Assembly (NCBI RefSeq): GCF_038070315.1
Contig: NZ_JBBPCC010000024.1
Location: forward strand, 73,739-137,738
DNA length: 64,000 nt
DNA from: Paenibacillus_G filicis
Lineage (GTDB): Bacteria > Bacillota > Bacilli > Paenibacillales > NBRC-103111
Direction: 5' to 3'
Part shown: positions 44,989 through 54,587 of the stretch, one piece after another
Layout of the letters: the number at the start of each line of letters is the position of its first letter
Numbering within the stretch: position 1 is the stretch's first letter
Notes under the pieces: model-generated
Seen by the model: only the letters and a program-made list of their open reading frames with translations
Databases searched by the model: none
Told to the model about the DNA's origin: nothing
Position numbers and translations under genes: made by a program

Positions 44989-45070
44989 CTTACAGTGTTA
45001 GTTTTTACTTTACAGATGCATAAGTTAATGATATCATCTTACACTGTAAGGTTCAATCTTACAGTGTTAG
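44989..45070. promoter_or_regulatory. Three copies of a 13-bp dyad, predicted TetR-family operators
   Basis: CTTACAGTGTTAG (44989-45001), CTTACACTGTAAG (45038-45050, a perfect dyad) and CTTACAGTGTTAG (45058-45070). The last two are 20 bases apart, and the third falls between a possible -35 (TTCAAT 45052-45057) and -10 (TATACA 45076-45081) of the MATE gene. Repressor binding there would block transcription. Confidence 0.75.
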
Positions 45071-45111
45071 TCAATTATACACCCAAATAAATGAAGAAAG
45101 TAGTGACACAC

Positions 45112-46461
45112 ATGGATGCAGAAAACCTCCATTACTTTGAGAAAGCATCGATCGCAAAAGCCGTAGCTCACTTCGCTGTACCGATGATGCTAGGCACGTC
45201 AATGGGTGTGATATATTCCATCTTGAATGCCTATTTCCTTGGTACACTGGGCAATACGGCCATGTTAACCGCACTCGCACTAACCTTGCCGTTATTCGCG
45301 ATCATTATGGCGCTAGGCAATTTGATCGGCGTGGGTAGCGGTACATTCATTTCCCGTTTGCTGGGAGAGAAAAAATATGACGATGTCAAGCATGTGTCTT
45401 CATTCGCCTTTTACAGCAGTCTAGTTCTCTGCATGATCGTAATGGCTGTCGGGCTCCCGTTGATCGATCCAATCGTTCATGGCCTGTTGGCAACGCCTGA
45501 CTCCTTCGGATTCACGAAGGACTATGTCACGATTATGATTATTGGCTCACCATTCATCGTATTATTCCTTACGCTAGAGAATATCTTGCGCTCCGAGGGT
45601 GCAGCCATCACGTCGATGATCGGCATGATTCTCAGTGTTGTCGTGAATACTATGCTCGATGCGCTCGTTATCTTCGTCTTCCATTGGGGCGTGATCGGCG
45701 TTGCGTCTGCTACGGTCATTTCTAACCTGGTTGCGAGTGTGTTCTACGCCTTCCATATCGGATATAAGAGCGAATTCTTAACGATCTCCGTAAAATGGTT
45801 CAAGGCTACAATGGACATTCTGAGCCATGTATTCAAAATCGGAGTTCCCGTCTTTGTTATGAGTGTCTTCCTTGGTGCTATGTCGCTTATCTTCAACCAT
45901 TTTCTTGTCGAATATGGAGATCGGGCCGTAGCGGCTCACGGAATTTCATCACGTTTATTGCAATTTCCTGAGTTTATTCTGATGGGATTATGCGAGGGAG
46001 TCGTTCCGTTGATTGCCTTCTCTTTTACAGCGAATAAATTACGCATGAAGCAGACCATTGGATTTACGATCAAAGTGATTGTGGCGTTAGCAGTCGTCTT
46101 CGGCATCATCGTCTATCTGATTTCCGATCACTTAATTGGTTTATTTACGAATGACCCGCAATTAATTGAAATGGGGAGCTACATTCTACATGTGACGTTC
46201 TTATCCTTGTTCATTACAGGAATGACCACGTTGTTTACGGGGATCTTCCAAGCAACAGCGCAAGGAACCGCCGCGTTGATTATGTCAGTGATTCAAGGAA
46301 TTACTTTGATTCCTGTGTTGTATATTGCCAACCGAATGAACGGCTTCCACGGAGTGGTCTGGTCGCTCGTCATCGCGGATGCTGTCGCTTTTCTTGTTGG
46401 TGCCATCATGCTGTATGTTCTGCGGACCAAATTGCAGCCGGATTTGGATTATTCAACATAA
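45112..46461 (+). CDS. MATE-family multidrug efflux transporter
   Basis: The 449-residue protein has 12 predicted helices in two related halves and MATE phrases (KAVAHFAVPMMLGTSMGVIYSILNAYFLG, GVGSGTFISRLLGEKKYDD, LRSEGAAITSMIGMILSVVVNTMLDALVIF). These pumps export cationic drugs using sodium or proton gradients. I start at ATG 45112: an ATG seven codons earlier lacks a ribosome site and falls at the likely transcription start. It is under control of the divergent TetR-family repressor. Base composition is somewhat lower in GC than the flanks. Confidence 0.9.
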   Translation: MDAENLHYFEKASIAKAVAHFAVPMMLGTSMGVIYSILNAYFLGTLGNTAMLTALALTLPLFAIIMALGNLIGVGSGTFISRLLGEKKYDDVKHVSSFAFYSSLVLCMIVMAVGLPLIDPIVHGLLATPDSFGFTKDYVTIMIIGSPFIVLFLTLENILRSEGAAITSMIGMILSVVVNTMLDALVIFVFHWGVIGVASATVISNLVASVFYAFHIGYKSEFLTISVKWFKATMDILSHVFKIGVPVFVMSVFLGAMSLIFNHFLVEYGDRAVAAHGISSRLLQFPEFILMGLCEGVVPLIAFSFTANKLRMKQTIGFTIKVIVALAVVFGIIVYLISDHLIGLFTNDPQLIEMGSYILHVTFLSLFITGMTTLFTGIFQATAQGTAALIMSVIQGITLIPVLYIANRMNGFHGVVWSLVIADAVAFLVGAIMLYVLRTKLQPDLDYST

Positions 46462-46684
46462 GGGTACTCCCGATCCTGCCTTTTTAGGTACATGCAAATC
46501 GAAAATAGCAAAGCAAAACATGCAGATTGCAGAACTGACAGGGCAAAGCCTCAGCTCATTCAGTAAGACTTCTACGCAACGGTGCTACTCAGCCATATAG
46601 CTTCTGAAGCGTAAGATCAAAAACATGCCGTTACTTACCATAAGGTTCACCGTGCTGTCTGTAACGGTAAGCTATTTTAAGAAA

Positions 46685-46714
46685 AACAGGCCATCCATTG
46701 TGGGACGGCCTGTT
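46685..46714. terminator. Bidirectional terminator between the MATE and GNAT genes
   Basis: AACAGGCC(AT)CC pairs with GG(AC)GGCCTGTT around a small loop. TTTT follows on the plus strand, and TTTTTC on the minus. A second, weaker dyad (CCGTTAC..GTAACGG) lies at about 46624-46663. Confidence 0.75.
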
Positions 46715-46732
46715 GCTTTTCATATGGGAGGG

Positions 46733-47656
46733 TTATTTTAGCTCATAATAATCCATCGTCGAGGTTTCCACGAAACCGCAGGATTGATAGAGCCGAAGTG
46801 CATGGGCGTTCTCCACGGCCACTTGCAGCATAATGTCCCCTGCGTTCGCTTCCTTCAGCTTATCTATCGCTTCCAAGAGAGTTGCTCGTCCATATCCCTT
46901 GCCACGATACTCGGGCAGAACGCCCAGACCATAGATGCCCCCGATGCCGGGGGACAGCTGGATATGGACTTTCCCGATGACCTGTTGGTCAACTTCTGCA
47001 AGATAGATGGTCATGCCCCTCTTTTCTTCCTCCTCAGGCAGGATCATCCCTTCCATTAGACCGCTTGTCTCCTCTTCCCCCAGCTTATCACCAAAGTATA
47101 TTGCATTCTGCCTGTGAATCTCCCACGCGTCGGAATTTGTCGCCTTTCGAAATATAAGGCTCTCTAAGTCATTGTGTATCTCCGGTCGATTCACCCGAAG
47201 ATACATCTCATGCTCCGAATGATGGTACCTTGCTCCGGTTCCTTGAATGAACGCTTGCCCGGCTTCTGACTTCCGATCGCTTAAGAGAAGCATACTGTCG
47301 GGAGATCTGCGCCTCCACTCTGCCATAACCAGCCTACTTAATGTCCCAAACACGCCTTGGCGCCTGTATGCTGGATTCACCATGCCATTCACTTCGAGCG
47401 GTGTGCCCGCGCCGCCGAATTCACAAATCCCCATATAACCAATCAACTCATGTCCATCGAAGTACATGAATTCATTGATTTGGCGGATCCCCGCACAGTC
47501 TTTCCCTGAATATACGCCAAGCTTGTAGTCCAACTCGAGCTTCAGCGTCGTCTGATCTTCGCGGATGCACCGTTCTTGGAGCCTGTTAATCAAGTCATAG
47601 TCTTCTTGGTCGATTCCTTCTCTGAGCTTCAACCACGGGTTATGGATAGTCTTCAT
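46733..47656 (-). CDS. GNAT acetyltransferase, tandem domains
   Basis: The 307-residue protein has two GNAT halves. The first carries MVNPAYRRQGVFGTL (near 95), and the second a full acetyl-CoA site LGVLPEYRGKGYGRATL (R-G-x-G-x-[GA], near 250) followed by ALRLYQSCGFVE. GNAT enzymes transfer an acetyl group to amines of small molecules or proteins; the substrate is unknown. The ATG is preceded by AGAGGTG. Monocistronic. Confidence 0.88.
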   Translation of the reverse strand: MKTIHNPWLKLREGIDQEDYDLINRLQERCIREDQTTLKLELDYKLGVYSGKDCAGIRQINEFMYFDGHELIGYMGICEFGGAGTPLEVNGMVNPAYRRQGVFGTLSRLVMAEWRRRSPDSMLLLSDRKSEAGQAFIQGTGARYHHSEHEMYLRVNRPEIHNDLESLIFRKATNSDAWEIHRQNAIYFGDKLGEEETSGLMEGMILPEEEEKRGMTIYLAEVDQQVIGKVHIQLSPGIGGIYGLGVLPEYRGKGYGRATLLEAIDKLKEANAGDIMLQVAVENAHALRLYQSCGFVETSTMDYYELK

Positions 47657-47826
47657 GTGACACCTCTATGGGTCCGATTGTCGTATTCCTTTGCTGTAAG
47701 TCTATCGTAGCATGACATTATCTCCGTTCCACTGTCCTATTAGGGGCCGCAGAAAAGGAGGTGATTCTTCTAGTCGATAGCAGTGAAACGTGACTTCACA
47801 ATCTTGCTGTGGGATTAAGATATGCT

Positions 47827-48822
47827 TCACTGTAATATTTTCACAGTTACAGAAACGTTGCCAGATCCCCCCTGTCCACTAGCCTTTACGTTAAATTTAT
47901 CACCAGGTCTTGAAGAGTTATAAGCCCCTGTAAATGTATTAAATTTATCAGCTTGAACATTTGAAAACCATTTAACAGCTTGTCCGGTTGTCATATTGTT
48001 TAAGCCGAAGTTAACACCAGCAACTGTACCTGATGCATATTCTACGTAGAAATCAGGCTCACTACTTGTAAATGAAAAGTCCGAACCAAGTTTAACACTC
48101 TGAGTACCATCTGTGTTCTGAGGTACGCTTATCGTACCGTTAAAAATATCAATGGCTCTTAAAGAAACTGTGCCTTCAGTTGTATAATCACCATAAACTA
48201 CACTGAAATCGGGTGATAATGTGTAGCCATCCGGTGTGAATCCATTTTCCATATCTATCAATAGATTTCCATGTTTGTCATAAACATCGCCATTCACTAA
48301 CTGATAGCCTTTGTCTAAAGTGTTAACTGATTTAACAGTAAACGTTGCATTTCCACCAGTTGACGACACATCGTTAGAACTAACAGCAAATTTATATTTT
48401 GTCCCTATAGTCAAATTAGTAAAAACTCCGCCACTGCCTACTTGAAGTGTTGAATGACCAGAAACCAAAGTACCATTATCATATTTTAATGAAACATTAT
48501 AGGTAGTTCCACCATTCAATGTATGAAGAAGGAAAACTGCATCAGTAGAATCAGCAGTGAACTCTCCACAAACAACGCCTTGATTACCATTAGTATTTTT
48601 GGACATATACACTCCAGCCTTATTCCAGAAGGTTGTTAGTGCATGAATAGTTTCAAACTGACTAGGTGTAATTTCTGAAAAGTAAACGTTAAGGGGTAAT
48701 TTTTTCTCAGAAATAACTGGTGTATTAGGAGTTGACTGTTCTTCAGCAAAAGCTGAACCAGAAAGCAGTAATGAAAAACTTAAAACAGCAGCAGAAATTC
48801 TACCCATTCTTTTTGTTTTCAT
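47827..48822 (-). CDS. Secreted protein of unknown function
   Basis: The 331-residue protein has a clean signal peptide (cleavage after SGSAFA, about residue 26). The rest is Thr/Ser/Asn/Gly-rich and beta-rich, with no Cys pairs or catalytic motif that I recognise. Two patches (EITPSQFETIHALTTFWNKAGVY and QNTDGTQSVKLGSDFSF) might mark separate domains. The gene is markedly AT-rich compared with the core of the window, which fits acquisition or strain-specific content. Ribosome site GGAGG precedes the ATG. Nearest neighbours do not suggest a role. Confidence 0.7.
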   Translation of the reverse strand: MKTKRMGRISAAVLSFSLLLSGSAFAEEQSTPNTPVISEKKLPLNVYFSEITPSQFETIHALTTFWNKAGVYMSKNTNGNQGVVCGEFTADSTDAVFLLHTLNGGTTYNVSLKYDNGTLVSGHSTLQVGSGGVFTNLTIGTKYKFAVSSNDVSSTGGNATFTVKSVNTLDKGYQLVNGDVYDKHGNLLIDMENGFTPDGYTLSPDFSVVYGDYTTEGTVSLRAIDIFNGTISVPQNTDGTQSVKLGSDFSFTSSEPDFYVEYASGTVAGVNFGLNNMTTGQAVKWFSNVQADKFNTFTGAYNSSRPGDKFNVKASGQGGSGNVSVTVKILQ

Positions 48823-49152
48823 ACAAAAACCTCCATGATCATTTATAATAGGTCACTATAAATTTCATTTTTTCTGTGAAAAGAAAGAATGATCCAACTC
48901 ATTTTATGAACCTGCTTCATATTTGTGAAAACTCCCTAGATTTATTTAATTTCAGTACATATTTAACTTTTATTACGCCTTTACCCCGATTGCATCTACC
49001 GTTTTGTTTACGAATTTGATGAATATCTCTTTCATAACATTATATTCAAAAAATTACCTATTCCTCATCATATCACACCGTGGGAAGTATTGGACAATAA
49101 TCGGAACCCGGTGATACACTGAGTCATATTGGAAAAGCAGGAGTGAACGCTA
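48823..49152. other. AT-rich intergenic region
   Basis: A 330-base gap between divergent genes. It holds the ribosome site and presumably the promoter of the secreted protein on the left and AGGAG for the gene at 49153 on the right. No repeat, RNA gene or convincing ORF was seen. Confidence 0.5.
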
Positions 49153-49572
49153 ATGAGCTGGGATGTTCTCATCATGAAGGAGAAATATGATTTCGACACA
49201 TCAGGGGAGAGTCAACCTGATATTGCTCCTCTCGGCAAACGGGACGGAATCATTAAAAAATTGACACAATGTATGCCTAATTTGGATTATGGGGATGAAG
49301 CGTGGGGAATCTTGAATGATGAAGGTTACTCGATCGAATTCAACACAGGAAACGAGGAAATTGTGGACTCCATTATGCTGCATATCAGGGGCGGAGGAAC
49401 TGTGATGGATACCATCCAATTGGTTTGTGAAACGTTGGGTGCATATGCGCTCGATACATCTGACTGTGCCTATATTGATTTTATGCAATCTGATCAAGCA
49501 CAGGAATCATGGGAGCGATTCCAGAAGTACCGGGACAAAGTTTTAAGCAAAGCGAAAGATACTCCAACGTGA
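49153..49572 (+). CDS. Conserved small cytoplasmic protein of unknown function
   Basis: A 139-residue acidic protein beginning MSWDVLIMKEKYDFDTSG, with a GxxxGDEAWGILNDEGYSIEFNTGNEE core and MLHIRGGGTVMDTIQLVCETLGAYALDTS. It belongs, as I recall, to a widespread uncharacterised bacterial family with the W-x-D-[VL]-x-[IM] start and H-[VI]-R-G-G-G motif. Start supported by AGGAG. No function can be assigned. Confidence 0.7.
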   Translation: MSWDVLIMKEKYDFDTSGESQPDIAPLGKRDGIIKKLTQCMPNLDYGDEAWGILNDEGYSIEFNTGNEEIVDSIMLHIRGGGTVMDTIQLVCETLGAYALDTSDCAYIDFMQSDQAQESWERFQKYRDKVLSKAKDTPT

Positions 49573-49747
49573 TCATATGTGGCAGCGTGCACTGCCATCC
49601 TCATCATATTGCTTACGGAATTGAGTAACTTCAGAAACTGCTGTTTTCAAGTCCGTACGGCGCTCCTCCTATATGCGCACTTCCTTCAGCTACCAATAAA
49701 CTTAATACATCGCTTTCTACAACAGCGGACGTTTTCAGAAAAAATTT

Positions 49748-49786
49748 GGCGACCGTTTCCCGGTGAAATACCGAAAAACGATCGCC
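49748..49786 (-). terminator. Terminator of the TraX-like gene
   Basis: GGCGA(C)CGTTT pairs with AAACG(A)TCGCC, with a nested CCGG..CCG. The minus strand continues AAATTTTTTC. It lies about 50 bases beyond the stop at 49836. Confidence 0.65.
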
Positions 49787-49835
49787 GTTTACATACCTGT
49801 TTCTTAATGGCGCAGACTTTAAAAGTTCATCTGGT

Positions 49836-50570
49836 TCATACCTGCCTCCACATAAATTCCACTGTTTTTAATATCCACAAGTGCAAAGGATAAAAGACGT
49901 AGAATAAATACTTAGAAAAATGGTTGCTTAACCCTCTTTCTCCACGATATAAAAGTATGAATGGAATGACTGTTATGAATAAGAAATCTGAGTTAATCAT
50001 GAGCATCTGTATGGTCTCAGATACGGTTTCATATGGCACATAGGATATCAAAAATAATCCAACGGATAGCAAGGCATATCCTATCATTTTCTTGCTCATA
50101 CTTCTTCTGAAAAAGTAGGTTATGAGTATAAAGGGGATCTGAACCATTCCTCCCTCTGTGAAAAACAACCCCACAGGAATAAGCAACAAAGCTCCAGCTA
50201 TGAATCCTATTCTGCTTATGCCGGCCCTCTTCTTACTCTGTTCAAACAAGCTGATGATGATAAGCCCTACTGCCAATGTCATAAATATATTGTTATATAT
50301 TCTAACCTGCTCCGAAGCGAACAAACCATTTATAATCAAATTTCCTATTTGCATAAAGACCGCAAAACCTAATAATCTAAGATTATAGTTGAGTTTGTTT
50401 CTAGTATGGAATAATCCTTCAACCATCAAAAATGCAAACATCGGTGCTACGAATCGTGATAAAGGATGAAACCATACAGGAAATACCTCTGGAAAAGAAA
50501 AATATAGATGATCCATCAACATCACGAGAAGCGCAATGATTTTTAATTGAAATGCGTTTAATTTTATCAT
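49836..50570 (-). CDS. TraX family membrane protein
   Basis: The 244-residue protein has about eight hydrophobic helices and the TraX signature (MLMDHLYFSF with the MxxDH motif, RFVAPMFAFLMVEGLFHTRN, FYVFYPLHLWIL). TraX of the F plasmid N-acetylates pilin. Chromosomal relatives in Gram-positives are related to acyltransferase-3 type membrane enzymes of unknown substrate. It ends in an AT-rich block next to the Bce-type module; whether it is part of that system is unknown. Confidence 0.88.
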   Translation of the reverse strand: MIKLNAFQLKIIALLVMLMDHLYFSFPEVFPVWFHPLSRFVAPMFAFLMVEGLFHTRNKLNYNLRLLGFAVFMQIGNLIINGLFASEQVRIYNNIFMTLAVGLIIISLFEQSKKRAGISRIGFIAGALLLIPVGLFFTEGGMVQIPFILITYFFRRSMSKKMIGYALLSVGLFLISYVPYETVSETIQMLMINSDFLFITVIPFILLYRGERGLSNHFSKYLFYVFYPLHLWILKTVEFMWRQV

Positions 50571-50601
50571 TTTAACGTCCCCTAGGAGTCTTAAGATGAA
50601 A

Positions 50602-52617
50602 TTAGTTACTGCTCTTTATCATACTTCTAGCTCCGATATACGTGGCCAGAAAATACCCTCCGTAGACGATGCATATAAAAATCGCAGCAAATACGATATG
50701 GCTTGCCATACTAACGGTTCCGAATCGCTCAACAACATCCTTGGCTAGCTTCAATCCCACCACAGAATGGAGTACAGCCAAACTTAACGGCGTAAAAAAG
50801 TAGATCCCAATTTGGATAAAGATCGACTTGTTGATCATCTTCTCTTCCGCCCCTATTTTTCGCAAAAGCTTATATCTTTCCATACTATCCGCACATTCCG
50901 ATAACTGCTGAAGCGCTAAAATCGCTGCACTGGCTATCAGGAATACAAGGCCTAAGTAAATGCCCAAAAAGGAGAAAGTCATGGCCAGTCCTTGCCCGGA
51001 AGCATAGACCTCTGCTTTGCTAATTTGGTGGAATAAATTATACCCATCTTGATCTTTGGGTCCCTTCTCTAATAAACCCTTTACTAGATTAGCAGCCTCT
51101 TCATTATGGTTATGCTTGTATTGAATAGATAAGCGGCTTGAACGTGGTATCGGTTCTAGGCTTTCGACAACATGATCCTGAAGCACAATTGTTCCGTAAT
51201 TCCTGGATTCATAATCTACTTCTATGTTTACATAGATGCCATGATTATATCGGGGTGTGAACTCTGTACTCCCCAGCTTGATGATACGTTTGTCCTTAAT
51301 AAAGTTGCTGTATGCAGCGGCCATATCATCCTGATTAAAAGTCAGCACATATTGATTGGTTCCCAGATCAACCGTATCTTTTCCCTGGAGCGCCATGAGC
51401 TTGTTGTAATCCGTCAGTCTTATCGCCTTAAGGTTCCTTGCTCCGAATTTCATGTTGTACGTTGTCTTTTGTTTTAAATTTGCAAGATCCTGAGTATCCA
51501 ATAATTGATCATAAGGAAGGGCCGTATCGTATTCCTTGTACTCGACATAATCGGCTGCCCAATCTTTGAGCCTGATATCATGGTTTTGAAGCTGCTCGGT
51601 CATATTCCCCGATTCACCCAAATACCGTATAGTCGCATCATAAGGTGTCTTAAATGCTAGTCCCTTGGATATCCCCTTATTGATACCTAATCCTGACGAT
51701 AAGATCCCAATGGTTATAAATAACATCAGACATATGAAAGCCATGGTCATAAAGTTTGTATTGATCTTACTGTTGATTTGCCTGGCTATAAACATAATCA
51801 GATTTTTAAAATAGACTTTACCGCTCGACTGGACGACTTGCATGGCGAATCCAGCTAAGGATTTAAAGAACAAAAACGTTCCAACAGCTCCGAGCAGCAT
51901 CGAACCATAGAAATATTCATTGATTTCAAGTATGCCATTTCGCAAAATCAGGATATATGCTGTTATCAACACCATGATGGATAAGAAAAAAAGGAGGGTG
52001 GAGAGCTTTTTATTTGTCATTTTTATACTTTCGTTTTTGCGGGAAGCATAGAGTAAATCGATCAATTTATATTTGGATATGGAGACATAGTTGAATAACA
52101 TGACACATATAAAAATGATACCAAAACAGCCAACCGTCTTTAGCAAGGCACTTTGTGAAAAGATAAATCGATATTTCATCGTATCGACTTCAAACATGGT
52201 TGCTGTAAACAAGGATAATCCCTGCGAAAAAAACAATCCTAACAATAGGCCTGCACCAAGAGAAAGGGTACCTATGATCAAGATCTCTGTAAATAAAATA
52301 CGGGATATTCCATTTTTACCCATCCCTAGCGTCCTATAAATGCCTAACTCTTTTTTTCTTCTCCTAATTAAAAAATGATTGGCATAGATGATTAAAAATC
52401 CAAGAATCATGGCTACGAAAATAGAAATGAAACCAATGAATTTTGTTATTAAATCAACGATTTCTTTTTTCGACTGATTGATATCTAACATGACCTTTTG
52501 TGCATCCAATGAGTTAAAGGAGTAAAAGATACACACCGCAAAAGTCAATGTTAGAAAATATATGGCATAATCTCTGAAGCTTCTTTTAACATTTCTTAGA
52601 GATAAGCTATAATACAC
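50602..52617 (-). CDS. BceB-type FtsX-like permease of a peptide-detoxification ABC transporter
   Basis: The 671-residue protein has ten predicted helices and a large extracytoplasmic domain of about 200 residues between helices 7 and 8 (about 315-525), the hallmark of BceB. FYSFNSLDAQK and RRRKKELGIYRTLGMGKNGISRILF are typical family phrases. It binds peptide antibiotics such as bacitracin-type compounds and frees their lipid targets, while signalling to the kinase. The start is a GTG eight bases after GGAGGTGA, and the coding ends overlap BceA-type gene by 11 bases. Confidence 0.92.
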   Translation of the reverse strand: MYYSLSLRNVKRSFRDYAIYFLTLTFAVCIFYSFNSLDAQKVMLDINQSKKEIVDLITKFIGFISIFVAMILGFLIIYANHFLIRRRKKELGIYRTLGMGKNGISRILFTEILIIGTLSLGAGLLLGLFFSQGLSLFTATMFEVDTMKYRFIFSQSALLKTVGCFGIIFICVMLFNYVSISKYKLIDLLYASRKNESIKMTNKKLSTLLFFLSIMVLITAYILILRNGILEINEYFYGSMLLGAVGTFLFFKSLAGFAMQVVQSSGKVYFKNLIMFIARQINSKINTNFMTMAFICLMLFITIGILSSGLGINKGISKGLAFKTPYDATIRYLGESGNMTEQLQNHDIRLKDWAADYVEYKEYDTALPYDQLLDTQDLANLKQKTTYNMKFGARNLKAIRLTDYNKLMALQGKDTVDLGTNQYVLTFNQDDMAAAYSNFIKDKRIIKLGSTEFTPRYNHGIYVNIEVDYESRNYGTIVLQDHVVESLEPIPRSSRLSIQYKHNHNEEAANLVKGLLEKGPKDQDGYNLFHQISKAEVYASGQGLAMTFSFLGIYLGLVFLIASAAILALQQLSECADSMERYKLLRKIGAEEKMINKSIFIQIGIYFFTPLSLAVLHSVVGLKLAKDVVERFGTVSMASHIVFAAIFICIVYGGYFLATYIGARSMIKSSN

Positions 52618-53374
52618 GGTTCACGTCACCTCCAAGCAAGGTTACGACTTCCATAATTCGATTGAAAAACTCCTTTCTTGAGTTTTCTCCTCTCACCAAC
52701 TCATTAAAAATCTTGCCATCTTTAATAAATAGGATTCTTTCGGCATAACTCGCTGTAAAGGCATCATGGGTCACCATTAAAATCGTAGCCTTCATTTCTT
52801 TATTTAACTTTTCGAAGGATTCCAGGAGCATCCTAGCCGATTTTGAATCCAAAGCACCGGTCGGTTCATCTGCTAAGATTAACGAGGGTTCCGTTATGAT
52901 CGCCCTAGCCGCGGCCACTCTCTGCTTTTGTCCCCCGGACATCTCATAAGGAAACTTATTTAGAACTTCCCTGATTTCCAGCTTTTTTGCTACCGTTTCT
53001 ACTAAGGTTTTGATCTCTACAAAGCTTCTTTTTTGGATCGTTAAAGCCAAGGCTATATTTTCATAAGCAGTAAGGGTATCTAGAAGATTAAAATCCTGGA
53101 AGATAAATCCAAGCTCCTCTCTTCTAAAAGCATCCAGAACGTCAGCTTTCATTCTGGTTATATCCTTACCATTGATGACAATACTTCCAGTCGAAACATT
53201 GTCTATCGTGGAAACACAATTAAGCAATGTTGTTTTTCCACTACCGGAGGGGCCCATTACCCCTATAAAATCACCCTTTTCAACTTCAAAGCTGATATGA
53301 TCAATAGCTTTGGTTATAGTTCCCTTCTTTCCGTAATACTTTTCTACATGATCCACCTTTAAGATTGGTTCCAT
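52607..53374 (-). CDS. BceA-type ATPase of a peptide-detoxification ABC transporter
   Basis: The 255-residue protein has GPSGSGKTTLLNCVS (Walker A), MSGGQKQRVAAARAI (signature), ILADEPTGALD (Walker B) and MVTHDAFTA (switch), typical of MacB/BceA-family ATPases. I start at the ATG at 53372-53374, six bases after AGGAGA, rather than at a codon nine residues upstream. It overlaps the permease gene. A 7-4-7 inverted repeat lies about 100 bases upstream. Confidence 0.92.
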   Translation of the reverse strand: MEPILKVDHVEKYYGKKGTITKAIDHISFEVEKGDFIGVMGPSGSGKTTLLNCVSTIDNVSTGSIVINGKDITRMKADVLDAFRREELGFIFQDFNLLDTLTAYENIALALTIQKRSFVEIKTLVETVAKKLEIREVLNKFPYEMSGGQKQRVAAARAIITEPSLILADEPTGALDSKSARMLLESFEKLNKEMKATILMVTHDAFTASYAERILFIKDGKIFNELVRGENSRKEFFNRIMEVVTLLGGDVNRVL

Positions 53375-53474
53375 TTTCTTCTCTCCTACATGATTTGTCA
53401 TTTGTGAGTATATCCTTTATAGGCTTATTATGAACTCATAGGGCAATACCTCATATTGAAGTGCGTGACATGAA

Positions 53475-53492
53475 TCTTTCATTTTTGAAAGA
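53475..53492 (-). promoter_or_regulatory. Candidate BceR-type operator upstream of the Bce transporter genes
   Basis: TCTTTCA-TTTT-TGAAAGA, a perfect 7-4-7 inverted repeat about 100 bases upstream of the BceA-type start. The spacing equals that of the B. subtilis BceR box (TGTGACG-AAAA-TGTCACA), but the half-site differs. Assignment to the neighbouring response regulator is inference. Confidence 0.5.
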
Positions 53493-53509
53493 CAGAAAAC
53501 GGTTCAAAT

Positions 53510-53554
53510 AAAAAAAGAGTCCCGTGAATGCATGTCGCATGCTTTCCAGACTCT
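53510..53554 (-). terminator. Terminator of the BceR-BceS type operon
   Basis: GAGTC..GCATG pairs with CATGC..GACTC. The minus strand continues TTTTTTT. It lies 20 bases after the kinase stop, separating the two-component operon from the transporter operon. Confidence 0.8.
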
Positions 53555-53573
53555 AACCTCATATTTATCCATC

Positions 53574-54587
53574 TTACTCCATGGTTGAGAAATCGCCCAC
53601 AGGAAAAATGATACTTATTTTCGTGCCTACACCCTTATTTGACTCGGCTTTAATTCCCAAACCTAATTTATTAGCAAGTTTATGGCAGATATACAGCCCC
53701 ATCCCTGTAGACTTTCCAAATATTCTGCCGTTTTCTCCCGTAAAACCTTTATTAAAGATTTTATTTAAGTCTGTTTTTGAAATTCCTACTCCATTATCTT
53801 CGATGATCAAGGTGATATTGTCTTTATTTTTTTCAGCATAAAGACTTATTTGCGCCTCTTCTTCCTTCGTGTATTTAATCGCATTGGTTACGACTTGATT
53901 GATGATAAATTCAACCCATTTGGCATCATTATAAATAGGAACATGTAAAGCACCTAAATTTAACTTAATTTTCCTATAAATAAAGGATTTTGAGTTTTTC
54001 CTTGCCACATTTTTAATTGAATCCATTAAACAAAATTTCTTTATGATGTAATCTTCACTGGTATTCGTGCTTCGTGCATAATATAGAACCTGTTCCACAT
54101 GTGCTTCAACTTTATTAAATTCCTCTTCAATTTTTTTCGTGATCTCAGTTTTATTATTCTCGATAATAAGCTTACCTGACGCAATAGGAGTCTTAATTTC
54201 ATGGACCCAGGCCTCCATATATTCTCTATACTCCCCCTCCTTCTCCCTGTATTCTTTGATATGTTCATGCATATCCCGATTTGTAGCCGATATGATTTCG
54301 TGAAGGATCTGACCGTCCACAAAATCTGGCTCATGTATGATTTCACTTAATAAATATTTCTGGTCTAACTGGTATAAGCTGCTCAACAAATTCTTATAAT
54401 AATGATTTTTTCGGATATAGTCATAAATCAATAGAGATAGAATAGGAAAAAACCATACGCATATGGTGTATAAAATAAAATAGCTCTGAACACCCATAAA
54501 ATAAAGGAAGGACGCCAGAGCAAAGGCTGCTACCGTATTTATAAGGAGAAACACTAGTTTTTCTTTGAGATACTCCATTTTTCTCAT
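53574..54587 (-). CDS. BceS-type intramembrane-sensing histidine kinase
   Basis: 337 residues. Two adjacent membrane helices (about 13-32 and 37-55) are joined by a very short loop, so the sensor has almost no outer domain. It has WVHEIKTPIASGKLI with the phospho-His, VTNAIKYTKEEE, EDNGVGISKTDL and GRIFGKSTGMGLYI. This architecture defines intramembrane-sensing kinases that read the flux of the BceAB-type transporter. It overlaps the response-regulator gene by four bases. Confidence 0.92.
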   Translation of the reverse strand: MRKMEYLKEKLVFLLINTVAAFALASFLYFMGVQSYFILYTICVWFFPILSLLIYDYIRKNHYYKNLLSSLYQLDQKYLLSEIIHEPDFVDGQILHEIISATNRDMHEHIKEYREKEGEYREYMEAWVHEIKTPIASGKLIIENNKTEITKKIEEEFNKVEAHVEQVLYYARSTNTSEDYIIKKFCLMDSIKNVARKNSKSFIYRKIKLNLGALHVPIYNDAKWVEFIINQVVTNAIKYTKEEEAQISLYAEKNKDNITLIIEDNGVGISKTDLNKIFNKGFTGENGRIFGKSTGMGLYICHKLANKLGLGIKAESNKGVGTKISIIFPVGDFSTME

